A stretch of DNA of 64,000 bases from Euwallacea fornicatus (Eukaryota > Arthropoda > Insecta > Coleoptera > Curculionidae). The stretch covers positions 1 through 64,000 of the forward strand of contig NW_027096050.1 in assembly GCF_040115645.1 (NCBI RefSeq), in the 5' to 3' direction. The translations under genes and the position numbers were made by a program. The notes beneath the pieces were generated by a model. It saw only the letters and a list, made by a program, of their open reading frames with translations. It had not been told where the DNA came from and made no database searches. Shown piece after piece: positions 24,101-36,430 of this stretch. Numbering within the stretch: position 1 is the first letter of the stretch; each line of letters starts with the position of its first letter.

Positions 24101-26222
24101 TACTATTTGTCTTGGAAATTCAACAAGATGCAATCATGATGTGTTGTGTCATTTTAAAGACCTCGTCGAGCTGATTAATTTGACACTTTGTTTAACAAAT
24201 TTGGGTCTCATTTGCCGAAGTTATCGATCTACAAAGTGTGAAAAGTCACAAAAGTTTTGTGTTTGAGCACATAAAGTACTATTTGTCTTGGAAATTCATC
24301 AAGATGCAATCATGATGTGTTGTGTCATTTTAAAGATCTCGTCGAGCTGATTAATTTGACACTTTGTTTAACAAATTTGGTCCTCATTTGCTGAAGTTAT
24401 CGATCTACAAAGTGTGAAAAGTCACAAAAGTTTTGTGTTTGAGCACATAAAGTACTATTTTTCATGGAAATTCATCAAGATGCAATCATGATGTGTTGTG
24501 TTATTTTAAAGATCTCGTCGAGCTGATTAATTTGACACTTTGTTTAACAAATTTGGTCCTAATTTACCGAAGTTATCGAGCTTCTAAGTGTGAAAAGTCA
24601 TAAAAGTTGTGTGTTTGAGCACATAAAGTACTATTTTTCATGGAAATTCATCAAGATGCAATCATGATGTGTTGTGTTATTTTAAAGATCTCGTCGAGCT
24701 GATTAATTTGATACTTTGTTTAACAAATTTGGTCCTAATTTACCGAAGTTATCGAGCTTCTAAGTGTGAAAAGTCATAAAAGTTGTGTGTTTGAGCATAT
24801 AAAGTACTATTTGTCTTGGAAATTCATCAAGATGCAATCATGATGTGTTGTGACATCTTCAAAATCTCGTCGAGCTGATTAATGTGACACTTTGTTTAAC
24901 AAATTTGGTCCTAATTTACCGAAGTTATCGAGCTTCAAAGTTTGAAAAGTCACAAAAGTTGTGTGTTTGAGCACATAAAGTACTATTTTTCATGGAAATT
25001 CATCAAGATGCAATCATGATGTGTTGTGTTATTTTAAAGATCTCGTCGAGCTGATTAATTTGACACTTTGTTTAACAAATTTGGTCCTAATTTACCGAAG
25101 TTATCGAGCTTCTAAGTGTGAAAAGTCATAAAAGTTGTGTGTTTGAGCACATAAAGTACTATTTTTCATGGAAATTCATCAAGATGCAATCATGATGTGT
25201 TGTGTTATTTTAAAGATCTCGTCGAGCTGATTAATTTGACACTTTGTTTAACAAATTTGGTCCTAATTTACCGAAGTTATCGAGCTTCTAAGTGTGAAAA
25301 GTCATAAAAGTTGTGTGTTTGAGCACATAAAGTACTATTTTTCATGGAAATTCATCAAGATGCAATCATGATGTGTTGGGTCATTTTAAAGATCTCGTCG
25401 AGCTGATTAATGTGACACTTTGATTAACAAATTTGGTCCTAATTTGCCGAAGTTATCGAGCTTCAAAGTTTGAAAAGTCACAAAAGTTGGGTGTTTGAGC
25501 ACATAAAGTACTATTTGTCTTGGAAATTCATCAAGATGCAATCATGATGTGTTGTGTCATTTTAAAGATCTCGTCGTGCTGATTAATTTGACACTTTGTT
25601 TAACAAATTTGGTCCTAATTTGCCGAAGTTATCGAGCTTCAAAGTTTGAAAAGTCACAAAAGTTGGGTGTTTGAGCACATATAGTACTATTTTTCATGGA
25701 AATTCATCAAGATGCAATCATGATGTGTTGTGTCATTTTAAAGGTCTCTTCGATCTGATTAATTTGACACTTTGTTTAACAAATTTGGTTCTCATTTGCC
25801 GAAGTTATCGAGCTTCAAAGTTTGAAAAGTCATAAAAGTTGTGTGTTTGAGCATATAAAGTACTATTTGTCTTGGAAATTCATCAAGATGCAATCATGAT
25901 GTGTTGTGACATCTTCAAAATCTCGTCGAGCTGATTAATGTGACACTTTGTTTAACAAATTTGGTCCTAATTTGCCGAAGTTATCGAGCTTCAAAGTTTG
26001 AAAAGTCACAAAAGTTGGGTGTTTGAGCACATAAAGTACTATTTGTCTTGGAAATTCATCAAGAGGCAATCATGATGTGTTGTGTTATTTTAAAGATCTC
26101 GTCGAGCTGATTAATTTGACACTTTGTTTAACAAATTTGGTCCTAATTTACCGAAGTTATCGAGCTTCAAAGTTTGAAAAGTCAAAAAAGTTGTGTGTTT
26201 GAGCACATAAAGTACTATTTGT
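18127..26222. repeat. 46-monomer (8,096-bp) higher-order unit, copy 2
   Basis: Same class order as 10031-18126 with all rare markers preserved. The only differences I noticed are single bases: g at 18198 against t at 10102, a at 23884 against g at 15788, and t at 25682 against a at 17586. Eye comparison may miss a few, but the two copies are clearly above 99% identical. Such identity implies a recent tandem duplication. Confidence 0.93.
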
Positions 26223-26490
26223 CTTGGAAATTCAACAAGATGCAATCATGATGTGTTGTGTCATTTTAAAGACCTCGTCGAGCTGATTAATTTGACACTT
26301 TGTTTAACAAATTTGGGTCTCATTTGCCGAAGTTATCGATCTACAAAGTGTGAAAAGTCACAAAAGTTTTGTGTTTGAGCACATAAAGTACTATTTGTCT
26401 TGGAAATTCATCAAGATGCAATCATGATGTGTTGTGTCATTTTAAAGATCTCGTCGAGCTGATTAATTTGACACTTTGTTTAACAAATTT
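26223..26490. repeat. Truncated start of a third 46-mer copy
   Basis: The F monomer at 26223 matches 10031 and 18127, and the next monomer begins the same way, but at about 26,492 it reads cctcatttgctg (class I) where the copies have cctaatttaccg (class P). From here the array follows the internal F-I-H-H-D order found at 16015 and 24111, so the break is probably an out-of-register exchange. Confidence 0.75.
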
Positions 26491-29400
26491 GGTCCTCATT
26501 TGCTGAAGTTATCGATCTACAAAGTGTGAAAAGTCACAAAAGTTTTGTGTTTGAGCACATAAAGTACTATTTTTCATGGAAATTCATCAAGATGCAATCA
26601 TGATGTGTTGTGTTATTTTAAAGATCTCGTCGAGCTGATTAATTTGACACTTTGTTTAACAAATTTGGTCCTAATTTACCGAAGTTATCGAGCTTCTAAG
26701 TGTGAAAAGTCATAAAAGTTGTGTGTTTGAGCACATAAAGTACTATTTTTCATGGAAATTCATCAAGATGCAATCATGATGTGTTGTGTTATTTTAAAGA
26801 TCTCGTCGAGCTGATTAATTTGACACTTTGTTTAACAAATTTGGTCCTAATTTACCGAAGTTATCGAGCTTCTAAGTGTGAAAAGTCATAAAAGTTGTGT
26901 GTTTGAGCATATAAAGTACTATTTGTCTTGGAAATTCATCAAGATGCAATCATGATGTGTTGTGACATCTTCAAAATCTCGTCGAGCTGATTAATATGAC
27001 ACTTTGTTTAACAAATTTGGTCCTAATTTACCGAAGTTATCGAGCTTCAAAGTTTGAAAAGTCACAAAAGTTGTGTGTTTGAGCACATAAAGTACTATTT
27101 TTCATGGAAATTCATCAAGATGCAATCATGATGTGTTGTGTCATTTTAAAGATCTCGTCGAGCTGATTAATTTGACACTTTGTTTAACAAATTTGGTCCT
27201 TATTTGCCAAAGTTATCGAGCTTCAAAGTTTGAAAAGTCACAAAAGTTGTGTGTTTGAGCACATAAAGTACTATTTTTCATGGAAATTCATCAAGATGCA
27301 ATCATGATGTGTTGTGTTATTTTAAAGATCTCGTCGAGCTGATTAATTTGACACTTTGTTTAACAAATTTGGTCCTAATTTACCGAAGTTATCGAGCTTC
27401 TAAGTGTGAAAAGTCATAAAAGTTGGGTGTTTGAGCACATAAAGTACTATTTGTCTTGGAAATTCATCAAGATGCAATCATGATGTGTTGTGTCATTTTA
27501 AAGATCTCGTCGAGCTGATTAATGTGACACTTTGATTAACAAATTTGGTCCTAATTTGCCGAAGTTATCGAGCTTCAAAGTTTGAAAAGTCACAAAAGTT
27601 GTGTGTTTGAGCACATAAAGTACTATTTTTCATGGAAATTCATCAAGATGCAATCATGATGTTTTGTGTCATTTTAAAGATCTCGTCGAGCTGATTAATG
27701 TGACACTTTGATTAACAAATTTGGTCCTAATTTGCCGAAGTTATCGAGCTTCAAAGTTTGAAAAGTCACAAAAGTTGGGTGTTTGAGCACATAAAGTACT
27801 ATTTGTCTTGGAAATTCATCAAGATGCAATCATGATGTGTTGTGTCATTTTAAAGATCTCGTCGAGCTGATTAATTTGACACTTTGTTTAACAAATTTGG
27901 TCCTAATTTACCGAAGTTATCGAGCTTCAAAGTTTGAAAAGTCACAAAAGTTGTGTGTTTGAGCACATAAAGTACTATTTTTCATGGAAATTCATCAAGA
28001 TGCAATCATGATGTGTTGTGTTATTTTAAAGATCTCGTCGTGCTGATTAATTTGACACTTTGTTTAACAAATTTGGTCCTAATTTGCCGAAGTTATCGAG
28101 CTTCAAAGTTTGAAAAGTCACAAAAGTTGGGTGTTTGAGCACATAAAGTACTATTTTTCATGGAAATTCATCAAGATGCAATCATGATGTGTTGTGTCAT
28201 TTTAAAGGTCTCTTCGAGCTGATTAATTTGACACTTTGTTTAACAAATTTGGTTCTCATTTGCCGAAGTTATCGAGCTTCAAAGTTTGAAAAGTCATAAA
28301 AGTTGTGTGTTTGAGCATATAAAGTACTATTTGTCTTGGAAATTCATCAAGATGCAATCATGATGTGTTGTGACATCTTCAAAATCTCGTCGAGCTGATT
28401 AATGTGACACTTTGTTTAACAAATTTGGTCCTAATTTGCCGAAGCTATCGAGCTTCAAAGTTTGAAAAGTCACAAAAGTTGGGTGTTTGAGCACATAAAG
28501 TACTATTTGTCTTGGAAATTCATCAAGAGGCAATCATGATGTGTTGTGTTATTTTAAAGATCTCGTCGAGCTGATTAATTTGACACTTTGTTTAACAAAT
28601 TTGGTCCTAATTTACCGAAGTTATCGAGCTTCAAAGTTTGAAAAGTCAAAAAAGTTGTGTGTTTGAGCACATAAAGTACTATTTGTCTTGGAAATTCAAC
28701 AAGATGCAATCATGATGTGTTGTGTCATTTTAAAGACCTCGTCGAGCTGATTAATTTGACACTTTGTTTAACAAATTTGGGTCTCATTTGCCGAAGTTAT
28801 CGATCTACAAAGTGTGAAAAGTCACAAAAGTTTTGTGTTTGAGCACATAAAGTACTATTTGTCTTGGAAATTCATCAAGATGCAATCATGATGTGTTGTG
28901 TCATTTTAAAGATCTCGTCGAGCTGATTAATTTGACACTTTGTTTAACAAATTTGGTCCTCATTTGCTGAAGTTATCGATCTACAAAGTGTGAAAAGTCA
29001 CAAAAGTTTTGTGTTTGAGCACATAAAGTACTATTTTTCATGGAAATTCATCAAGATGCAATCATGATGTGTTGTGTTATTTTAAAGATCTCGTCGAGCT
29101 GATTAATTTGACACTTTGTTTAACAAATTTGGTCCTAATTTACCGAAGTTATCGAGCTTCTAAGTGTGAAAAGTCATAAAAGTTGTGTGTTTGAGCACAT
29201 AAAGTACTATTTTTCATGGAAATTCATCAAGATGCAATCATGATGTGTTGTGTCATTTTAAAGATCTCGTCGAGCTGATTAATTTGACACTTTGTTTAAC
29301 AAATTTGGTCCTCATTTGCTGAAGTTATCGATCTACAAAGTGTGAAAAGTCACAAAAGTTTTGTGTTTGAGCACATAAAGTACTATTTTTCATGGAAATT

Positions 29401-30270
29401 CATCAAGATGCAATCATGATGTGTTGTGTTATTTTAAAGATCTCGTCGAGCTGATTAATTTGACACTTTGTTTAACAAATTTGGTCCTAATTTACCGAAG
29501 TTATCGAGCTTCTAAGTGTGAAAAGTCATAAAAGTTGTGTGTTTGAGCACATAAAGTACTATTTTTCATGGAAATTCATCAAGATGCAATCATGATGTGT
29601 TGTGTTATTTTAAAGATCTCGTCGAGCTGATTAATTTGACACTTTGTTTAACAAATTTGGTCCTAATTTACCGAAGTTATCGAGCTTCTAAGTGTGAAAA
29701 GTCATAAAAGTTGTGTGTTTGAGCACATAAAGTACTATTTTTCATGGAAATTCATCAAGATGCAATCATGATGTGTTGTGTCATTTTAAAGATCTCGTCG
29801 AGCTGATTAATTTGACACTTTGTTTAACAAATTTGGTCCTAATTTGCCGAAGTTATCGAGCTTCAAATTTTGAAAAGTCACAAAAGTTGGGTGTTTGAGC
29901 ACATAAAGTACTATTTGTCTTGGAAATTCATCAAGATGCAATCATGATGTGTTGTGTCATTTTAAAGGTCTCTTCGAGCTGATTAATTTGACACTTTGTT
30001 TAACAAATTTGGTTCTCATTTGCCGAAGTTATCGAGCTTCAAAGTTTGAAAAGTCATAAAAGTTGTGTGTTTGAGCATATAAAGTACTATTTGTCTTGGA
30101 AATTCATCAAGATGCAATCATGATGTGTTGTGACATCTTCAAAATCTCGTCGAGCTGATTAATGTGACACTTTGTTTAACAAATTTGGTCCTAATTTGCC
30201 GAAGCTATCGAGCTTCAAAGTTTGAAAAGTCACAAAAGTTGGGTGTTTGAGCACATAAAGTACTATTTGT

Positions 30271-30446
30271 CTTGGAAATTCATCAAGAGGCAATCATGAT
30301 GTGTTGTGTTATTTTAAAGATCTCGTCGAGCTGATTAATTTGACACTTTGTTTAACAAATTTGGTCCTAATTTACCGAAGTTATCGAGCTTCTAAGTGTG
30401 AAAAGTCATAAAAGTTGTGTGTTTGAGCATATAAAGTACTATTTGT
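30271..30446 (+). repeat. Hybrid G/H monomer
   Basis: The 5' part has the class G marker aagaggc; the 3' part has the class H markers cttctaagtgtg, gtcataaaag and gcatat. The switch lies between m19 and m123. It joins a D-G context on the left to an H-D' context on the right, as expected from an unequal exchange. Confidence 0.75.
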
Positions 30447-33400
30447 CTTGGAAATTCATCAAGATGCAATCATGATGTGTTGTGACATCTTCAAAATCTC
30501 GTCGAGCTGATTAATATGACACTTTGTTTAACAAATTTGGTCCTAATTTACCGAAGTTATCGAGCTTCAAAGTTTGAAAAGTCACAAAAGTTGTGTGTTT
30601 GAGCACATGAAGTACTATTTTTCATGGAAATTCATCAAGATGCAATCATGATGTGTTGTGTCATTTTAAAGATCTCGTCGAGCTGATTAATGTGACACTT
30701 TGTTTTACAAATTTGGTCCTTATTTGCCGAAGTTATCGAGCTTCAAAGTTTGAAAAGTCACAAAAGTTTTGTGTTTGAGCACATAAAGTACTATTTTTCA
30801 TGGAAATTCATCAAGATGCAATCATGATATGTTGTGTTATTTTAAAGATCTCGTCGTGCTGATTAATTTGACACTTTGTTTAACAAATTTGGTCCTAATT
30901 TGCCGAAGTTATCGAGCTTCAAATTTTGAAAAGTCACAAAAGTTGGGTGTTTGAGCACATAAAGTACTATTTGTCTTGGAAATTCATCAAGATGCAATCA
31001 TGATGTGTTGTGTCATTTTAAAGATCTCGTCGAGCTGATTAATGTGACACTTTGTTTAACAAATTTGGTCCTAATTTGCCGAAGTTATCGAGCTTCAAAG
31101 TTTGAAAAGTCACAAAAGTTGGGTGTTTGAGCACATAAAGTACTATTTGTCTTGGAAATTCATCAAGATGCAATCATGATGTGTTGTGTCATTTTAAAGA
31201 TCTCGTCGAGCTGATTAATTTGACACTTTGTTTAACAAATTTGGTCCTAATTTACCGAAGTTATCGAGCTTCAAAGTTTGAAAAGTCACAAAAGTTGTGT
31301 GTTTGAGCACATAAAGTACTATTTTTCATGGAAATTCATCAAGATGCAATCATGATGTGTTGTGTCATTTTAAAGATCTCGTCGAGCTGATTAATTTGAC
31401 ACTTTGTTTAACAAATTTGGTCCTTATTTGCCAAAGTTATCGAGCTTCAAAGTTTGAAAAGTCACAAAAGTTGTGTGTTTGAGCACATAAAGTACTATTT
31501 TTCATGGAAATTCATCAAGATGCAATCATGATGTGTTGTGTTATTTTAAAGATCTCGTCGAGCTGATTAATTTGACACTTTGTTTAACAAATTTGGTCCT
31601 AATTTACCGAAGTTATCGAGCTTCTAAGTGTGAAAAGTCATAAAAGTTGGGTGTTTGAGCACATAAAGTACTATTTGTCTTGGAAATTCATCAAGATGCA
31701 ATCATGATGTGTTGTGTCATTTTAAAGATCTCGTCGAGCTGATTAATGTGACACTTTGATTAACAAATTTGGTCCTAATTTGCCGAAGTTATCGAGCTTC
31801 AAAGTTTGAAAAGTCACAAAAGTTGTGTGTTTGAGCACATAAAGTACTATTTTTCATGGAAATTCATCAAGATGCAATCATGATGTTTTGTGTCATTTTA
31901 AAGATCTCGTCGAGCTGATTAATGTGACACTTTGATTAACAAATTTGGTCCTAATTTGCCGAAGTTATCGAGCTTCAAAGTTTGAAAAGTCACAAAAGTT
32001 GGGTGTTTGAGCACATAAAGTACTATTTGTCTTGGAAATTCATCAAGATGCAATCATGATGTGTTGTGTCATTTTAAAGATCTCGTCGAGCTGATTAATT
32101 TGACACTTTGTTTAACAAATTTGGTCCTAATTTACCGAAGTTATCGAGCTTCAAAGTTTGAAAAGTCACAAAAGTTGTGTGTTTGAGCACATAAAGTACT
32201 ATTTTTCATGGAAATTCATCAAGATGCAATCATGATGTGTTGTGTTATTTTAAAGATCTCGTCGTGCTGATTAATTTGACACTTTGTTTAACAAATTTGG
32301 TCCTAATTTGCCGAAGTTATCGAGCTTCAAAGTTTGAAAAGTCACAAAAGTTGGGTGTTTGAGCACATAAAGTACTATTTTTCATGGAAATTCATCAAGA
32401 TGCAATCATGATGTGTTGTGTCATTTTAAAGGTCTCTTCGAGCTGATTAATTTGACACTTTGTTTAACAAATTTGGTTCTCATTTGCCGAAGTTATCGAG
32501 CTTCAAAGTTTGAAAAGTCATAAAAGTTGTGTGTTTGAGCATATAAAGTACTATTTGTCTTGGAAATTCATCAAGATGCAATCATGATGTGTTGTGACAT
32601 CTTCAAAATCTCGTCGAGCTGATTAATGTGACACTTTGTTTAACAAATTTGGTCCTAATTTGCCGAAGCTATCGAGCTTCAAAGTTTGAAAAGTCACAAA
32701 AGTTGGGTGTTTGAGCACATAAAGTACTATTTGTCTTGGAAATTCATCAAGAGGCAATCATGATGTGTTGTGTTATTTTAAAGATCTCGTCGAGCTGATT
32801 AATTTGACACTTTGTTTAACAAATTTGGTCCTAATTTACCGAAGTTATCGAGCTTCAAAGTTTGAAAAGTCAAAAAAGTTGTGTGTTTGAGCACATAAAG
32901 TACTATTTGTCTTGGAAATTCAACAAGATGCAATCATGATGTGTTGTGTCATTTTAAAGACCTCGTCGAGCTGATTAATTTGACACTTTGTTTAACAAAT
33001 TTGGGTCTCATTTGCCGAAGTTATCGATCTACAAAGTGTGAAAAGTCACAAAAGTTTTGTGTTTGAGCACATAAAGTACTATTTGTCTTGGAAATTCATC
33101 AAGATGCAATCATGATGTGTTGTGTTATTTTAAAGATCTCGTCGAGCTGATTAATTTGACACTTTGTTTAACAAATTTGGTCCTAATTTACCGAAGTTAT
33201 CGAGCTTCTAAGTGTGAAAAGTCATAAAAGTTGTGTGTTTGAGCACATAAAGTACTATTTTTCATGGAAATTCATCAAGATGCAATCATGATGTGTTGTG
33301 TCATTTTAAAGATCTCGTCGAGCTGATTAATTTGACACTTTGTTTAACAAATTTGGTCCTCATTTGCTGAAGTTATCGATCTACAAAGTGTGAAAAGTCA

Positions 33401-33614
33401 CAAAAGTTTTGTGTTTGAGCACATAAAGTACTATTTTTCATGGAAATTCATCAAGATGCAATCATGATGTGTTGTGTTATTTTAAAGATCTCGTCGAGCT
33501 GATTAATTTGACACTTTGTTTAACAAATTTGGTCCTAATTTACCGAAGTTATCGAGCTTCTAAGTGTGAAAAGTCATAAAAGTTGTGTGTTTGAGCACAT
33601 AAAGTACTATTTTT

Positions 33615-34670
33615 CATGGAAATTCATCAAGATGCAATCATGATGTGTTGTGTCATTTTAAAGATCTCGTCGAGCTGATTAATTTGACACTTTGTTTAAC
33701 AAATTTGGTCCTCATTTGCTGAAGTTATCGATCTACAAAGTGTGAAAAGTCACAAAAGTTTTGTGTTTGAGCACATAAAGTACTATTTTTCATGGAAATT
33801 CATCAAGATGCAATCATGATGTGTTGTGTTATTTTAAAGATCTCGTCGAGCTGATTAATTTGACACTTTGTTTAACAAATTTGGTCCTAATTTACCGAAG
33901 TTATCGAGCTTCTAAGTGTGAAAAGTCATAAAAGTTGTGTGTTTGAGCACATAAAGTACTATTTTTCATGGAAATTCATCAAGATGCAATCATGATGTGT
34001 TGTGTTATTTTAAAGATCTCGTCGAGCTGATTAATTTGACACTTTGTTTAACAAATTTGGTCCTAATTTACCGAAGTTATCGAGCTTCTAAGTGTGAAAA
34101 GTCATAAAAGTTGTGTGTTTGAGCACATAAAGTACTATTTTTCATGGAAATTCATCAAGATGCAATCATGATGTGTTGTGTCATTTTAAAGATCTCGTCG
34201 AGCTGATTAATTTGACACTTTGTTTAACAAATTTGGTCCTCATTTGCTGAAGTTATCGATCTACAAAGTGTGAAAAGTCACAAAAGTTTTGTGTTTGAGC
34301 ACATAAAGTACTATTTTTCATGGAAATTCATCAAGATGCAATCATGATGTGTTGTGTTATTTTAAAGATCTCGTCGAGCTGATTAATTTGACACTTTGTT
34401 TAACAAATTTGGTCCTAATTTACCGAAGTTATCGAGCTTCTAAGTGTGAAAAGTCATAAAAGTTGTGTGTTTGAGCACATAAAGTACTATTTTTCATGGA
34501 AATTCATCAAGATGCAATCATGATGTGTTGTGTTATTTTAAAGATCTCGTCGAGCTGATTAATTTGACACTTTGTTTAACAAATTTGGTCCTAATTTACC
34601 GAAGTTATCGAGCTTCTAAGTGTGAAAAGTCATAAAAGTTGTGTGTTTGAGCATATAAAGTACTATTTGT
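33615..34670. repeat. Three-monomer I-H-H tandem duplication (2 x 528 bp)
   Basis: I-H-H at 33615-34142 is followed by I-H-H at 34143-34670. An extra I-H dimer precedes it at 33263-33614, and a related I-H-I-H-H run is at 28863-29742. The last H ends gcatat, leading into D'. These are small recent expansions within the mosaic. Confidence 0.8.
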
Positions 34671-36430
34671 CTTGGAAATTCATCAAGATGCAATCATGAT
34701 GTGTTGTGACATCTTCAAAATCTCGTCGAGCTGATTAATGTGACACTTTGTTTAACAAATTTGGTCCTAATTTACCGAAGTTATCGAGCTTCAAAGTTTG
34801 AAAAGTCACAAAAGTTGTGTGTTTGAGCACATGAAGTACTATTTTTCATGGAAATTCATCAAGATGCAATCATGATGTGTTGTGTCATTTTAAAGATCTC
34901 GTCGAGCTGATTAATTTGACACTTTGTTTTACAAATTTGGTCCTTATTTGCCGAAGTTATCGAGCTTCAAAGTTTGAAAAGTCACAAAAGTTTTGTGTTT
35001 GAGCACATAAAGTACTATTTTTCATGGAAATTCATCAAGATGCAATCATGATATGTTGTGTTATTTTAAAGATCTCGTCGTGCTGATTAATTTGACACTT
35101 TGTTTAACAAATTTGGTCCTAATTTGCCGAAGTTATCGAGCTTCAAAGTTTGAAAAGTCACAAAAGTTGGGTGTTTGAGCACATAAAGTACTATTTGTCT
35201 TGGAAATTCATCAAGATGCAATCATGATGTGTTGTGTCATTTTAAAGATCTCGTCGAGCTGATTAATGTGACACTTTGTTTAACAAATTTGGTCCTAATT
35301 TGCCGAAGTTATCGAGCTTCAAAGTTTGAAAAGTCACAAAAGTTGGGTGTTTGAGCACATAAAGTACTATTTGTCTTGGAAATTCATCAAGATGCAATCA
35401 TGATGTGTTGTGTCATTTTAAAGATCTCGTCGAGCTGATTAATTTGACACTTTGTTTAACAAATTTGGTCCTAATTTACCGAAGTTATCGAGCTTCAAAG
35501 TTTGAAAAGTCACAAAAGTTGTGTGTTTGAGCACATAAAGTACTATTTTTCATGGAAATTCATCAAGATGCAATCATGATGTGTTGTGTCATTTTAAAGA
35601 TCTCGTCGAGCTGATTAATTTGACACTTTGTTTAACAAATTTGGTCCTTATTTGCCAAAGTTATCGAGCTTCAAAGTTTGAAAAGTCACAAAAGTTGTGT
35701 GTTTGAGCACATAAAGTACTATTTTTCATGGAAATTCATCAAGATGCAATCATGATGTGTTGTGTTATTTTAAAGATCTCGTCGAGCTGATTAATTTGAC
35801 ACTTTGTTTAACAAATTTGGTCCTAATTTACCGAAGTTATCGAGCTTCTAAGTGTGAAAAGTCATAAAAGTTGGGTGTTTGAGCACATAAAGTACTATTT
35901 GTCTTGGAAATTCATCAAGATGCAATCATGATGTGTTGTGTCATTTTAAAGATCTCGTCGAGCTGATTAATGTGACACTTTGATTAACAAATTTGGTCCT
36001 AATTTGCCGAAGTTATCGAGCTTCAAAGTTTGAAAAGTCACAAAAGTTGTGTGTTTGAGCACATAAAGTACTATTTTTCATGGAAATTCATCAAGATGCA
36101 ATCATGATGTGTTGTGTTATTTTAAAGATCTCGTCGTGCTGATTAATTTGACACTTTGTTTAACAAATTTGGTCCTAATTTGCCGAAGTTATCGAGCTTC
36201 AAAGTTTGAAAAGTCACAAAAGTTGGGTGTTTGAGCACATAAAGTACTATTTTTCATGGAAATTCATCAAGATGCAATCATGATGTGTTGTGTCATTTTA
36301 AAGGTCTCTTCGAGCTGATTAATTTGACACTTTGTTTAACAAATTTGGTTCTCATTTGCCGAAGTTATCGAGCTTCAAAGTTTGAAAAGTCATAAAAGTT
36401 GTGTGTTTGAGCAAATAAAGTACTATTTGT

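Larger units (their letters stand above)
26223..36430. repeat. Rearranged mosaic of 46-mer modules
   Basis: Class order: F I H H D' K H J J P N E D G F I H I H H x E D G/H D' L M Q P K H J J P N E D G F H I H I H H I H H D' L M Q P K H J N E. Every piece is recognisable from the 46-mer, but the order is changed by whole-monomer losses and gains. No exact higher-order period holds through this stretch. Confidence 0.8.
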
